44,199 bases of DNA from NCBI GenBank assembly GCA_943704525.1, contig CALSCQ010001716.1, positions 1-44,199 on the forward strand, read 5' to 3'. This DNA comes from Pigoraptor vietnamica (Eukaryota > Opisthokonta > Filasterea). Positions 1-10,436 of the stretch are shown in pieces. The position numbers and the translations under genes are program-made. Each line of letters starts with the position of its first letter. Position 1 is the stretch's first letter. The notes below the pieces were generated by a model. The model searched no databases, was not told the DNA's origin, and was given only the letters and a program-made list of their open reading frames with translations.

Positions 1-43
1 CCCCCGGCTGTGCCTGACACCCTCTCAATTCTCCGACTCGCAG

Positions 44-473
44 AGGCTCTCACCGTCAATATTTTTGGCGACGGCGCGGATCTCGTGTTCGAGTGCGACC
101 CTGCGTCCATCCACAACAACGGCGTGAACGGCACGGCGTCGTTCTGTGCCATTACGGGGCAGAGCGTGCTCAACAACATGGGGATTGGCTCGGTCAACAA
201 ATTTGGCGATGTCGGTGGGTGATTTGTGCGAGGTATGATTGGGTCGTTCTTTATGTGTGCAGGTGCAAACTGCGAGAGCATGCCATTCGTTGATGACGTG
301 TGTATGTGCGGGCTCCGAGGGTGTCATTCCTTCTGACGTGCGTGTCGCGCTGGTGTGCGTGTCATTCGTTGCTGACGCTGTGTCGCGCAGGTGCCATGCT
401 CGCGTACGCGACGCTCTACCGCATCCTCTTTTTCTTTGCGCTCAAGTATCTCCACAAGGGCCAGCGAAAGTGA
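44..473 (+). CDS. C-terminal end of an ABCG-type (white/BCRP) ABC transporter, 5' truncated by the window
   Basis: Only the last two exons are in the window: 44-214 and 391-473, joined in phase 1 across a GTGGGT...GCGCAG intron. The bases before 44 look like the end of another intron (CTGAC branch-like sequence, then a pyrimidine-rich stretch and CAG). The peptide has the extracellular loop and last membrane helix of the ABC-2 domain of ABCG half-transporters: ITGQSVLNNMGI with loop cysteines before it, then a hydrophobic helix ending in LKYLHKGQRK. ABCG proteins export sterols, lipids or xenobiotics across the plasma membrane or an organelle membrane. The nucleotide-binding domain lies upstream and cannot be seen, so substrate and subfamily are unknown. 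The match to the family tail is by eye but quite characteristic. Confidence 0.72.
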
Positions 474-603
474 GCGGCATGCAGCAAGGGCGCAATACAC
501 AGGAGCACATCGCGCGCACCCACGCCACGCACGTTGCTGGCAAGGGCAACTGATACATTATGGTGAGCGCGAAAGAGAACTGCCGCCAGCAGCCTTGACG
601 TCG

Positions 604-1032
604 TCACGAGGAGTCGTGTGGTTGCGACATGCGCACGAGTGTTTTTCCGGTGGCAAAGCGCGCCAATCGGTCGACGAGTCCGTCTGCTGCGCGCGCCGCG
701 TCCGCTTTCATGTCCTCCCATACGATCGTCGCCAGTTGGTAGAGTGCGTAGAGTGCGACGAGCCTTATGGCCAGCCATGCGAGATCTCGCACGAACCCGC
801 CCACTCCGCGGAGTAGTTGCAACAGCAAGCGACCCACGAGTACGCCCGCGGACAGCGCCAAAACGGCAACGAGGACGTCCGTCGCACCAAGGCTCTGGGC
901 GAGGGCTCGGTAAGAATCGGGAAAGGGGAACGAGTCGTCCCGCGCGGCTGCCGAAGCCGGTGCCACTGCGACCGATAGCAAAGATGCCAGGGAGGACATG
1001 GCGAGCTTGTAGGCAACAAAGGTAGAAACCAT
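604..1032 (-). CDS. Small hydrophobic membrane protein of unknown function
   Basis: A single-exon frame of 142 residues. I chose the ATG at 1032 because it gives a signal-peptide-like start (MVSTFVAYKLAMSSLASLL...APASAAA); an in-frame ATG at 1068 would add 12 polar residues. After the leader come two hydrophobic stretches: around residues 52-70 (VLVAVLALSAGVLVGRLLL) and 80-102 (the DLAWLAIRLVALYALYQL region). The charged C-terminus ends in SQPHDSS. It sits tail to tail with the ABCG gene, 130 bases from its stop. I do not recognise a family. The frame is GC-rich like its neighbours and not low-complexity, so it is probably real, but a short GC-rich frame can arise by chance. Confidence 0.5.
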   Translation of the reverse strand: MVSTFVAYKLAMSSLASLLSVAVAPASAAARDDSFPFPDSYRALAQSLGATDVLVAVLALSAGVLVGRLLLQLLRGVGGFVRDLAWLAIRLVALYALYQLATIVWEDMKADAARAADGLVDRLARFATGKTLVRMSQPHDSS

Positions 1033-1515
1033 TTTGACCGCTTGACACTGGTGCCCGAAATGGCTCAATGCCGGCCGAGTGGCTGAAAAGAGGCGGAGAG
1101 GGCTTCGGTTGAATCAGGACCGGGATTTCACGGGGACTCATAAGCAGACACGTTCTTATGCAATCGACCGCCGCGGGGACGTGCCATTGGCCCTCTGCTG
1201 CAGGACGGCGAGTGCGTGACGCGCTCAGTCACTGTCGCCGTGTGCGTGACAGTGAACGGGGTGACGTGGCTGATGCATGTTACCATGTCAGGACACAAAA
1301 GGCCCCGGATGACAACTGGCACCCAACAGGTGACTCACACTTCGTAAGGCTCTGAGACTGCCGTGTCGTGGCAGATGTACTGCTTCTGCACGCGCACAGA
1401 GGGCCGCATGGTCATTCGACAGCTGCGGTCGAAGGGTGGGATCGAACGCGGGATCTATCTTCGAAGGGGGGCCTTAGAGGGAGCTGTGTGCGGCGCGCGC
1501 GGTGTGTGCCGTGCA
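1033..1515. other. Intergenic region between divergent genes; no gene seen
   Basis: This stretch separates the divergent membrane-protein and ferredoxin genes and should hold both promoters. It has no clear TATA box. A tRNA A-box-like GGCCGAGTGGC near 1067 and a TTCGATC near 1440 (minus strand) do not build tRNA arms. Confidence 0.5.
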
Positions 1516-2508
<993 letters not shown>

Positions 2509-2962
2509 GAACCGGGTCTTCGCGATTCCCTTGTAATTTCGGGACGACGTGTGCGTGTCTGGCTACAACACCGGCGTGCTCGCGCAAGGGCCATTGCGTT
2601 GAACTGCAGCGTGCGCAGGACCTGGTGTTTTGCGCACGGAAGTTGGGAAAAACAAATGCGTGGACGACGTGCGTGCGTGTGTGCGCGTGCGCGTGAGCCT
2701 GTGAATTCAGTTGCAACACACCACGAATCGTTGGCACGGATTTGCAATGGCAGTTGTATTGGATGGTATGCAACGGGGCACTTGCAGTCTCTCCATGAGA
2801 CGCAACGCGAGGGCCGCGGCCGAGGCGGAAGTGAGAGTGCCGACGTGAGGGTGCGAACGCGCGAAAAATGCGAGGAGTGAAAAGTGGGCCGTGAACGCAC
2901 GCACGCACAAGCGCAGTGGTTGTTTGCGGGGAGGGATTGGGGAAGGGGAGTGAACGCGGACG
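2509..2962. other. Convergent intergenic region; no gene seen
   Basis: This lies between the stop codons of the ferredoxin gene and the MARK-like kinase gene and should hold both 3' UTRs. Several frames stay open across it because it is GC-rich, but none resembles a protein family or has plausible composition. Confidence 0.5.
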
Positions 2963-5725
2963 CTACAAACGCATGCGCGCAATGAGTTCGGTGCATATGT
3001 TCTTGTAGCCAAAGGTGTCGCCGTGAATGCGCTTGAAACGTACGCCGTTGAGCGCGAGGCGCGGAATCTTGCATATCTCGACCTCAAAGCGGTGCTCGCC
3101 GCGGCGGCACTGGAACGCAAGCTCCGATTCGCCCACGACAAACTCCGTGTTGCTGCCGGCCAGCACGCGCTCCACCTCACGCCGAATCTCCTGCGGCGGC
3201 CGCGCGGACACCATCGAGCAGTTCAGAGGGAAGCGCGCCTGCGCACCCGACGCCCCAAGGTCATCAATGTCCGCCTTCCGCCGCGCAGTGTCCACGCGCT
3301 CGTCGTCCTGCGACCACACGAGGCGGCCCATGGTCGACAGCCGCTGCGTGCGGCTCGCTGGCTGCGCGGGGACCGTCGGAAGGGACGCGAGGCGCGACGC
3401 CGCTGCCGGCGGAGGGGCGGCGAGCGATTGCCGTCGCGGGGTCGTGGGCCGCGACGACGACGCAGAGCCATCCGACGCGTCCTTCGGCGTCGATGGCAAG
3501 TTGCGCGGCGATCCCGGCACGCTGTCCGGGTTGGCCTCCGCGCCAATCGCGGGGAGGGCAACGCCACTCGCGCGCCGCGAGCGCGAGTTGAGCGACCCCT
3601 TGCGCTGGAAGCTGCCGGACGACGAGAGGTCCGCGAGGTGCATGTCGCCCAGCATCGGCGCGGCGTCGGTAGACTCGGCGAGGGGATCGTGAGGGTCGTT
3701 GCTGCTCGTCGCCATCTGCCGCTCCACCGACGGCTTGCGTGACCGCCGCGTAAACAGCGACGACAGCGGCGTCTTGGTGGGCGTGGGCTCGGAGCTCGTC
3801 GTGCCGGGCACGTGCGTCACCACAGAGAGCCCCCGGCGGCGCATCGGCGCGCGCTTGCGCTCGGCCGCGAGATCCTTTGTGCGCTTAAGGACGAGGAGGG
3901 CAAATGTGCCGGCGAGGGCATCGCACTCGTTGCCGCGCACGCTCTGCATGACTTGGTCCCGCTGGTACCCCATCGTCCACATCTGGTCGAGCGCCCACTG
4001 CTCGCACTCGGACAGCGGCGCAGGCGGGGCGTCTCCCTGGGCAACAGGAGCGTCGGTGACCGTGGGCGGCAGCGGGCCATCGGCGCCAACGTTCATCCAC
4101 TCGTGCGCGAGTATCCCGGCGATCGTGATGCGGCGGTCGGGGTTGACGCAAAAGAGATGGCGAAAGAGGTCCTTGCAGCCTGCGGAAGGGCAAAGTGGGC
4201 GCACAAGGAAGTCAGCCGGCCGCGCCAGAGTGCATGGCAATCACAGCGCCGCATGTGCGCCGCAGGGGACACCCACTGTCCGACAGGTAGTCCGGCAGCG
4301 CATACTTCTCGTCGAGGATTTGCGCGTGCACATTCGTGACGGTCGTCCCCTCAAACGGGAGCTTGCCGGTGAGCATCGCATAGAGGTTGACGCCCCTGCA
4401 TCGACCGCCTCAGTCAGCCATCATACTCAGAAGCAAGTGCGACAGCTTGTCCATTACGCCGCCACTATGCAACACAACTAGTACGGCGACACTCACATGC
4501 TCCACACGTCAACCTCGGGGCCCGTGTACTTCTTTCCCGCCAGAATTTCGGGCGAGGAATAGCTCAGAGAGCCACACCGCGTGGAGAGGAAAGTCGACTG
4601 GCTGTACTGGTTGCTCAGTCCAAAGTCTGCAGGTTACCGCGACGTAAGCAAAATTTGGGGAATTGCACACTCACTCATACCCTCTGTGTGTGTGTGTGTG
4701 TATGTGTGTGTGTGGGCGCGCGTGTGTTTGTTTGTTTGTGCGTGTGTGTGTGAACGAAGGCCCACCGATGAGCTTGATGTTGAGGTTGCCATCCAGGAGA
4801 AGATTCTCCGCCTTCAGGTCCCTGAAATTTCGCAACAGAAGGCACTGTCAGCGACCACGCGAGACAAATTGAACCGCGCCGCCAACGGCTGGCAGCATGA
4901 ACGCTGCGCTGCATGGCACGCACCTGTGGACAATGTTGTGCGAGTGGAGGTACTGCACGGCCGACACAATCTGGCGCATGAACTTGCGCGCCTCCTTCTC
5001 GGGCAGGCGGTCGTGCGTGACAATGTAATCGAGCACTTCGCCGCCGGCGGCCTCCTCCGTCACGAGGCAAAACAGCTCGTCCGTTTCGATGACCTCGTAC
5101 AGCCGAATGACGTGCGGGTGGTTCAGGCGGCGCAGAATGTCGGCCTCGCGACGCAGGTGCCGCCGCGCATACTCGTCCTTGAGCCTGTTCTTGTAGATGA
5201 TCTTAATGGCCACCTGCGCAACGGCACGCAACTTCAGCAGATGGACACTGACAGCGCACGTCAGCGAACAGCACACGGGCATCTTCCAACCTTAACGTTG
5301 GACGGCACGTGCGTCGCTGCCTTGACCTTCGCAAACGACCCGTGACCCAGCGTCTTGCCCAGGAGATAGTTCCCCACGTACTGATTAGACGTCCGCGGAC
5401 TCAACGTTGACGGTATGGGGGACAGCGACGGGCTCGGGCCCCCCGCCGGCGCAGGCGGAAGTCCTAGCGTGTTCTCTTTCGGCGAGGTGGCGGGCGACGA
5501 CTTGCGCGCACCCGCCGCAGCCGCCGCAGCCACGACCGCCGCGTGCAGGCCGTCCGGAGTGGTCGCGCGCGGGCCACTCGTGCGCCCATTGGGGTGCGAC
5601 GGCGACTGCGGGGCGGCGCTCACCCCTTTGGGCGGAGGGGCGAGATGCGCCAGGCCGGCGGACGATCCCCACGGATCGCCGCGTTCGCCGTTGGCAGGCA
5701 GCGAGGGGCTGGTGTTGGCAACCAT
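2963..5725 (-). CDS. MARK/Par-1-type serine/threonine kinase with UBA and KA1 domains
   Basis: Six exons on the minus strand: 5725-5291, 5213-4924, 4821-4766, 4626-4497, 4395-4277 and 4179-2963 (748 residues). The N-terminal 115 residues are disordered and rich in Pro, Ala and Ser. The kinase domain starts at [18 protein letters not shown] and shows [24 protein letters not shown], and an activation loop [13 protein letters not shown]. That loop keeps the Thr (LKB1-type site) and Ser of the MARK loop. A UBA-like helix bundle ([17 protein letters not shown]) follows, then a long disordered linker, then a C-terminal KA1 domain ([18 protein letters not shown]). KA1 binds acidic membrane lipids. 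MARK/Par-1 kinases control polarity and phosphorylate microtubule-associated proteins. Snf1/AMPK is the nearest alternative, but HRDLKAEN plus UBA and KA1 favours MARK. Confidence 0.93.
4680..4753. repeat. (GT)n microsatellite in a MARK intron
   Basis: An imperfect GT/TG-rich tract lies in the intron between kinase exons 3 and 4. On the coding (minus) strand it is a CA-rich run just downstream of the donor at 4765. Confidence 0.85.
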
Positions 5726-6371
5726 TGTTGCGGGCTACAAGCCGCGCATCGTCAGGGAAACTACGCCGCGCCGCCTCATAACAGCGGACTCAGGCGCAAC
5801 AACGCCTCTACCAGAGTCACTCCCCTCGAGTTGACGAGCAAATTGCGAGGGCAGCGAATAGTGCGCCGGCAAACATGGGCGGCGAAAGAAGCCTCGGCAG
5901 CCACACACGCACAAGGCACGTCACGCACACGCCCATCCAATCGTCGCATCGGGATTGCCCTTGGAGAAACGCGCCCGTGCAATTGACTCGAGACAACGGA
6001 CAACGGCGTGCTGCACGCAGGACGAGCACACTGGCATTCGGTGGGAGAAGCATGGTGGACGAAACACTATGGCCTCTGTATTGGAGACGGAGGTACCTAA
6101 TTCCGAGTGAGATGGGCCGTGCCAATTATTCTGTCTTATCCCATACATGAGGTTACTTAATCAGTGCCGATCTCACTATACTAAGTTGTTTTACTAAATA
6201 AGGAAAGCGAGATATCACTTCCGCCCCCGTTGCGGTTGGTGACTCACAATCTCTCTCGCCATTGATTGTCCTTGCTTAGTCTCACACTTTTGGTGACTTC
6301 ACCACTGTGGAGAACCAATATAGTACAAGTATGTTGTTGGCAATTATCAGGGGTAGTACCCCTGCAATTAT
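5726..6371. other. Intergenic region with an AT-richer part
   Basis: This separates the start of the MARK gene from the stop of the ECH1 gene, both on the minus strand. From about 6060 to 6340 it is clearly more AT-rich than its surroundings. A short inverted repeat, GAGTGAGAT near 6103 against ATCTCACT near 6171, could form a hairpin. No gene is seen. The last 32 bases hold the CAGGGGT palindrome listed separately. Confidence 0.5.
6340..6371. mobile_element. Micro-palindrome with flanking direct repeats (minimal hAT-like element or excision scar)
   Basis: The core is CAGGGGTAGTACCCCTG at 6348-6364. It is flanked by GCAATTAT at 6340-6347 and again at 6364-6371 (one base shared with the core). 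hAT transposons make 8-base target duplications, and their ends often begin CAGGG. The right-hand repeat abuts the ECH1 stop codon (6372-6374, minus strand), so the insertion is at the very start of that 3' UTR. A second example is at 39941-39976. Confidence 0.5.
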
Positions 6372-8496
6372 TCACAGCTTCGCAAAGACAGGATCCGTCT
6401 TCTGCATGGACGCCTGCATGCACTGCATGATGTCGTCCGTCTGCAGCATCGCCATGTTCCAGTTTGCCTGCGCCAATGAACAACTTTGAGCACAAATACA
6501 ACACGATCACGCTTGCAACATTTTAGAGCTCACCATGTAGTCGAGGGCATTGGCCGTGGGATGATCGCGCGCATAATTGAGGTTAAGCTTCGTTCCCGTG
6601 ACGGCGACCGGGCTGCGTTTGGCAATCTCGGTGGCCATTGCGAGGGCCTCCTGGACGACAGCTGTCTGCGAGTCTGCGACACGGCTGCGAGGCGGAAACG
6701 AACACTCATTCGTGGGTCGAAGTTATAGTAACATGAAACCACGCAGAGGGCAGCGCGCACGCGGGGGTGGCTCACCTCACAAAGCCCATCTGCTTTGCCT
6801 CGGCGGCGTCAAACTTGCGGGCGGTGTACGCCAACTCGCGGACGAGGCTAAATGTATGGAGAAATTAGCAAATATAAAACAAAAAAATTAAATAAAATTA
6901 ATTAAAAATTCCCTTTCACCCAGTAGTGGCGTGACGTAGATGGGGGCACTTGTTGAAAGATAAATGAAATTTCCATACATTCTCATACAACGTGGGAATT
7001 CGGAATAAAAAAGACGAGGTGGCATGGTGGCGAATCATCGCGAAGGTGAGAATCTCTCGCTCATCCACGCACACATACCTGTCGTTGCCGACAATCTTTG
7101 GGAGGCGCTGCAACGTCCCGACGTCCGCCGCGAGACCAATGTCGACTTCCTGCAGCGAAAAATGGGGAAACGAGGAACAATGGGTGGCGAGCACATGTCA
7201 CCAGAAGGCACCAAGACGCTTCTCGCTCAGTCGGCGGCGGCGCCGGCTTGGATTTCGGCGCGCCGCCGGACTGGCGAATGCGGCGGACGTCAATGTCGCA
7301 CAAAACAGCCACACCGAACAAGAAAAACAGTTACCTTAATTTGAAACCAAGCATCGCTGCTCGCAAGACGGATGCAGCAGGCGCTGACCATGTCGACGCC
7401 TAGTGCCGAACTCGAGATCAGCCGCTTGCAATTTCAGTCGGCGGCACGGCGGACAATCAGCCACCGTGGACATCAGTTACTCACCTCCTCCAACGCAAGC
7501 CCCGTGGATGGCCGCAATAACGGGCTTGGGGCACTGTAAGTAAAATGTGGTGAGCAACATGTCTGAATCGACGCCGCAAAGCGGCCGGTAATTATGCACA
7601 AAGCGGACGTCCCGTGGCATGCCAGTTCCAACTGTATCCTGCGAACGGCAACACGGCCAGACACCCACCCTCTCGATGGCAGTGAAAGAGTCCTGGTAGG
7701 CGACAATAACCTTGCGCAGCGCATATGCACGGCGCGCGGCCTCTTCAACCTGGATGCCGAAGATGTCCTGTGCGGCGTCCGCCAAGTCGAGGCCTGTGAA
7801 TTCTCTTGAGTTTAGTGGCGCCCTCACATTGGAAGTAGTGGAGCGCATGCAGGGCTTCATGCACAGGACGTGCCGTCCATTGTGAACTGCCGTTCTGTGT
7901 CTAGATATCTCTTATGCACAGTACTGTTGGAATCTTGAGACAAACACACCTGCCGTGAAGTTCTTGCCCGCGCCAGTAAGCACCACAACGCGGCATTCGG
8001 CGTCGTTCGAAATGGCATTGAAGCACTCGCGGATCTCCCTGCAGAAGAGTAAGGTCAGCCCGGCCATTGAGACCGGGAACACTGAGTCAACATTGCCATG
8101 GTCACGAAAGGATCGCACCTCCAGAAGTCGCGGTTCATGGCGTTGCTCTTCTTCGGCCGGTTCAGCTCGACACGGAGTACGTAGTCAGAGGGGCGCGTTA
8201 CTTCCAGAGTGGAGAACCTAATGCCACAGAGTCAGTCAATCATGCTGACAAAGAGAGTAAAAAACAAAAGTATTCGGAGAGAATCGCCAATTCCAGCGCA
8301 TTCGCAGGAGGTCGTGTGGATCGCGACAGAACTAGCCACACAGAGCAGAACGCATGGTGCCATACGCGAATAGCGACTGGGTCATTTGAGACTGCACTCA
8401 CTTGTAGGCCACCTCCGTCGCCGCTGTCGACGACATCCGCACACCGCGCACAGCTGCCACGCCCATATGGCGCGTCGCACTCGCAAGAGTGGCCAT
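6372..8496 (-). CDS. ECH1: Delta(3,5)-delta(2,4)-dienoyl-CoA isomerase (ECH1)
   Basis: Ten exons on the minus strand: 8496-8402, 8217-8119, 8038-7950, 7793-7669, 7533-7485, 7399-7335, 7149-7079, 6847-6776, 6684-6534 and 6467-6372 (303 residues). The crotonase fold is clear: KNFTAGLDL, IAAIHGACVGGGVDM and FQIKEVDIGLAADVGTLQR. The three acidic residues that define ECH1 are present: Asp in GGGVD, Glu in IKEVD and Asp in AADVG. The enzyme shifts double bonds of dienoyl-CoAs so that odd-position unsaturated fatty acids can be beta-oxidised. The start MATLASATRHMGVAAVRG looks like a mitochondrial leader, while the C-terminus AKL is a PTS1-type peroxisomal signal. An upstream in-frame ATG at 8613 exists, but the extension looks non-coding. 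It is divergent from the sterol methyltransferase gene. Confidence 0.95.
6851..6981. repeat. Short inverted repeat enclosing an AT-rich insert in an ECH1 intron
   Basis: AATGTATGGA at 6851-6860 is matched in inverse by TCCATACATT at 6972-6981, with extra matches inward (AAATT/AATTT). The enclosed sequence is very AT-rich near 6870-6910, unlike the GC-rich genes around it. The arms and size would fit a degraded MITE, but I see no clear target duplication. Confidence 0.35.
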
Positions 8497-8919
8497 GTTC
8501 CCTTGCGTTCCGCTGCGAGCAACACGGTAATCGACCACTTTGACGCAAACGACCTGGATTTCGCGTTTTTTGCTGCGGCGGAAAAACGCGAAACAATTTC
8601 CGCTCATGCTCACGTGATATCCCGTGATGATGGACTCGAAATAATCCCGGATAATTCGGTGTCATTTAGCACCCCACGCGTCGTGCGCTGTGATTGGTCC
8701 ATTTGGCCGCGCGGCGCCCCTCGAGCGACTGTGCCAGCCAATCCCCGCCGTTGTGCCAGCAGACGCACATGCGCACCACACACACACGGACACACACGCA
8801 CTCAGGCACTGCCGCAGAGACGCACGCACACTTGCGCTGCCGCTAGAAATCGGGCGAGGGATCGAGAGGGTCTCGCCTGACACTTCTTGCAACCGCGCAC
8901 GCAAACGCCAAACGCAACA
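8497..8919. promoter_or_regulatory. Divergent ECH1 / sterol methyltransferase promoter with an E-box and two CCAAT boxes
   Basis: The 423 bases between the two start codons hold CACGTG at 8611-8616, an inverted CCAAT (ATTGG) at 8693-8697 and CCAAT at 8738-8742. These are binding motifs for bHLH-type factors and NF-Y in other eukaryotes; function here is inferred. No TATA box is evident. A CA-rich stretch precedes the methyltransferase start. Confidence 0.5.
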
Positions 8920-10244
8920 ATGGGCAACACGCAGACGTCCGAGGCCGTCCCCGCGGCGCAGCAGATCCTGCAGACTGTGATGGACCGCGAGCAGGTCGAT
9001 CGCGCGGCGCAGGAGTACCTCGACTTCTTCCAGGAGAATGACAACACGCACGACAAGAAGGTGCGTTGTGGCTGGGAGTGGGCTGAACCTGCGCCGCCTT
9101 TGCTTTCTGGGGCAGTGCGGATGGCGCGCAAAGTGCGAATGCAGACAGCGTTGCGGTTCTGGGAACTCACCCTGTGTCTGTGTCTCTGTCGCTCTCTGTG
9201 TGTCTGCAGGTGGACGAGCGCAAGTCGAACTATGCGAAGATGGTCAACTACTACTATGACCTTGCGACGGACTTCTACGAGTACGGCTGGGGCCAGTCGT
9301 TCCACTTCGCCCCGCGCTACCAGGGCGAGGCCTTCGAGGCGTCGATTGCCCGCCACGAGCACCACCTTGCCCTCAAGATGAAGCTCGAGAAGGGCCAGCG
9401 CGTCCTCGTGGGTGTCGCTTTGCATTGTGTGTGTGTGTGTGTGTGTGCTGTGGCGGCGTCCCCTTCCTCGAAATTGTCCATGCGACCGGTTGCGCTGACT
9501 AGACGTGCCGTTGCTCTGTAACAGGACGTCGGCTGCGGTGTCGGCGGCCCCCTCCGCGAGATCGCGCGCTTCTCTGGCGCCCACGTGACGGGCCTCAACA
9601 ACAACGCGTACCAGATTCAGCGCGCGCAGCTGCACACCACGCGGATGCACCTCGAGTCGCTGTGCTCGTACGTCAAGGGCGACTTCATGAAGATGCCCAT
9701 TGAGGACAACACGTTTGACGCCGTGTACCAGATCGAGGCCACGTGCCACGCGCCCAACAAGGTCGGCGTCTACTCTGAGATCTTCCGCGTGATGAAGCCC
9801 GGCGCGGTGTTTGGCGGCTACGAGTGGGTCATGACGGACAAGTACGACCCCACGAACGAGATTCACCGCAAGATCAAGCTCGGCATCGAGGAGGGCGACG
9901 GCCTCCCTGACATGACCAAGTCGGACGACGTCCTCGCGGCGCTCAAGGCCGTCGGCTTTGAGATTATCGAGTACTACGACATGGCCCCCGACTCGCCCGT
10001 GCCCTGGTACCAGCCCCTCGCCGGGTCGCTCTCGCTCACGGGCTTCCGGCACACGCAGATTGGCCGGTGGTGCACGCACAAGATGTGCCAGGCGCTCGAG
10101 TACTCTCGGATTGCCCCTGCCGGCACGGTTAAGATCAGCCAGATGCTCATGAACGCGGCGACGGCGCTTGTGGACGGCGGCCGCCTCAACATTTTCACGC
10201 CCATGTTCTTCGTGCTCGTCCGCAAGCCCCTCGACGCCAAGTGA
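8920..10244 (+). CDS. Sterol 24-C-methyltransferase (ERG6/SMT1 type)
   Basis: Three exons: 8920-9060, 9210-9407 and 9525-10244 (352 residues). The SAM-binding motif is [16 protein letters not shown], followed by the family markers [19 protein letters not shown] and [10 protein letters not shown]. The C-terminal half matches the sterol methyltransferase C-terminal domain and ends [11 protein letters not shown]. The enzyme adds a methyl group from SAM to C24 of the sterol side chain, giving ergosterol- or phytosterol-like sterols; animals lack it. The N-terminus reads MGNTQTSE, which fits the N-myristoylation consensus. Intron 2 holds a short (GT)9 run. Confidence 0.96.
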
Positions 10245-10436
10245 GAGCGCTCTCTCCCCCGGCGTGCGTCTGCGCGTGTGCGGCGCGTTGCGCGTGTGTG
10301 AATTGTCTTCTTTTTTTTTCGCGGTTTCGCCTGAACATATAAAAAAAAAATGAAACTGAGCGCTCGTCCGACGTGCCAATTTTAACCTCCCCACGCAATC
10401 GAATCGACGCAACGCACGCACGCGCAAACGACGGCG

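Noticed and set aside
1060-1110. tRNA-like A-box (GGCCGAGTGGC) followed by GGTTGAATC
   Set aside because: The spacing to the B-box-like part is too short, the T-arm does not pair and no anticodon arm can be drawn.
1435-1465. TTCGATC loop on the minus strand resembling a tRNA T-arm
   Set aside because: The stem around it has mismatches at most positions and there is no matching D-arm or acceptor stem.
8497-8613. Upstream ECH1 start at 8613 adding 39 residues
   Set aside because: The extension has no targeting or domain character, lies in the promoter with the E-box near it, and the ATG at 8496 gives a typical leader.
8802-10427. 541-codon open frame on the minus strand opposite the sterol methyltransferase
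   Set aside because: It is an antisense shadow of a GC-rich coding region, with Arg/Ala/Val-rich composition and no family signature, and crosses the real introns.
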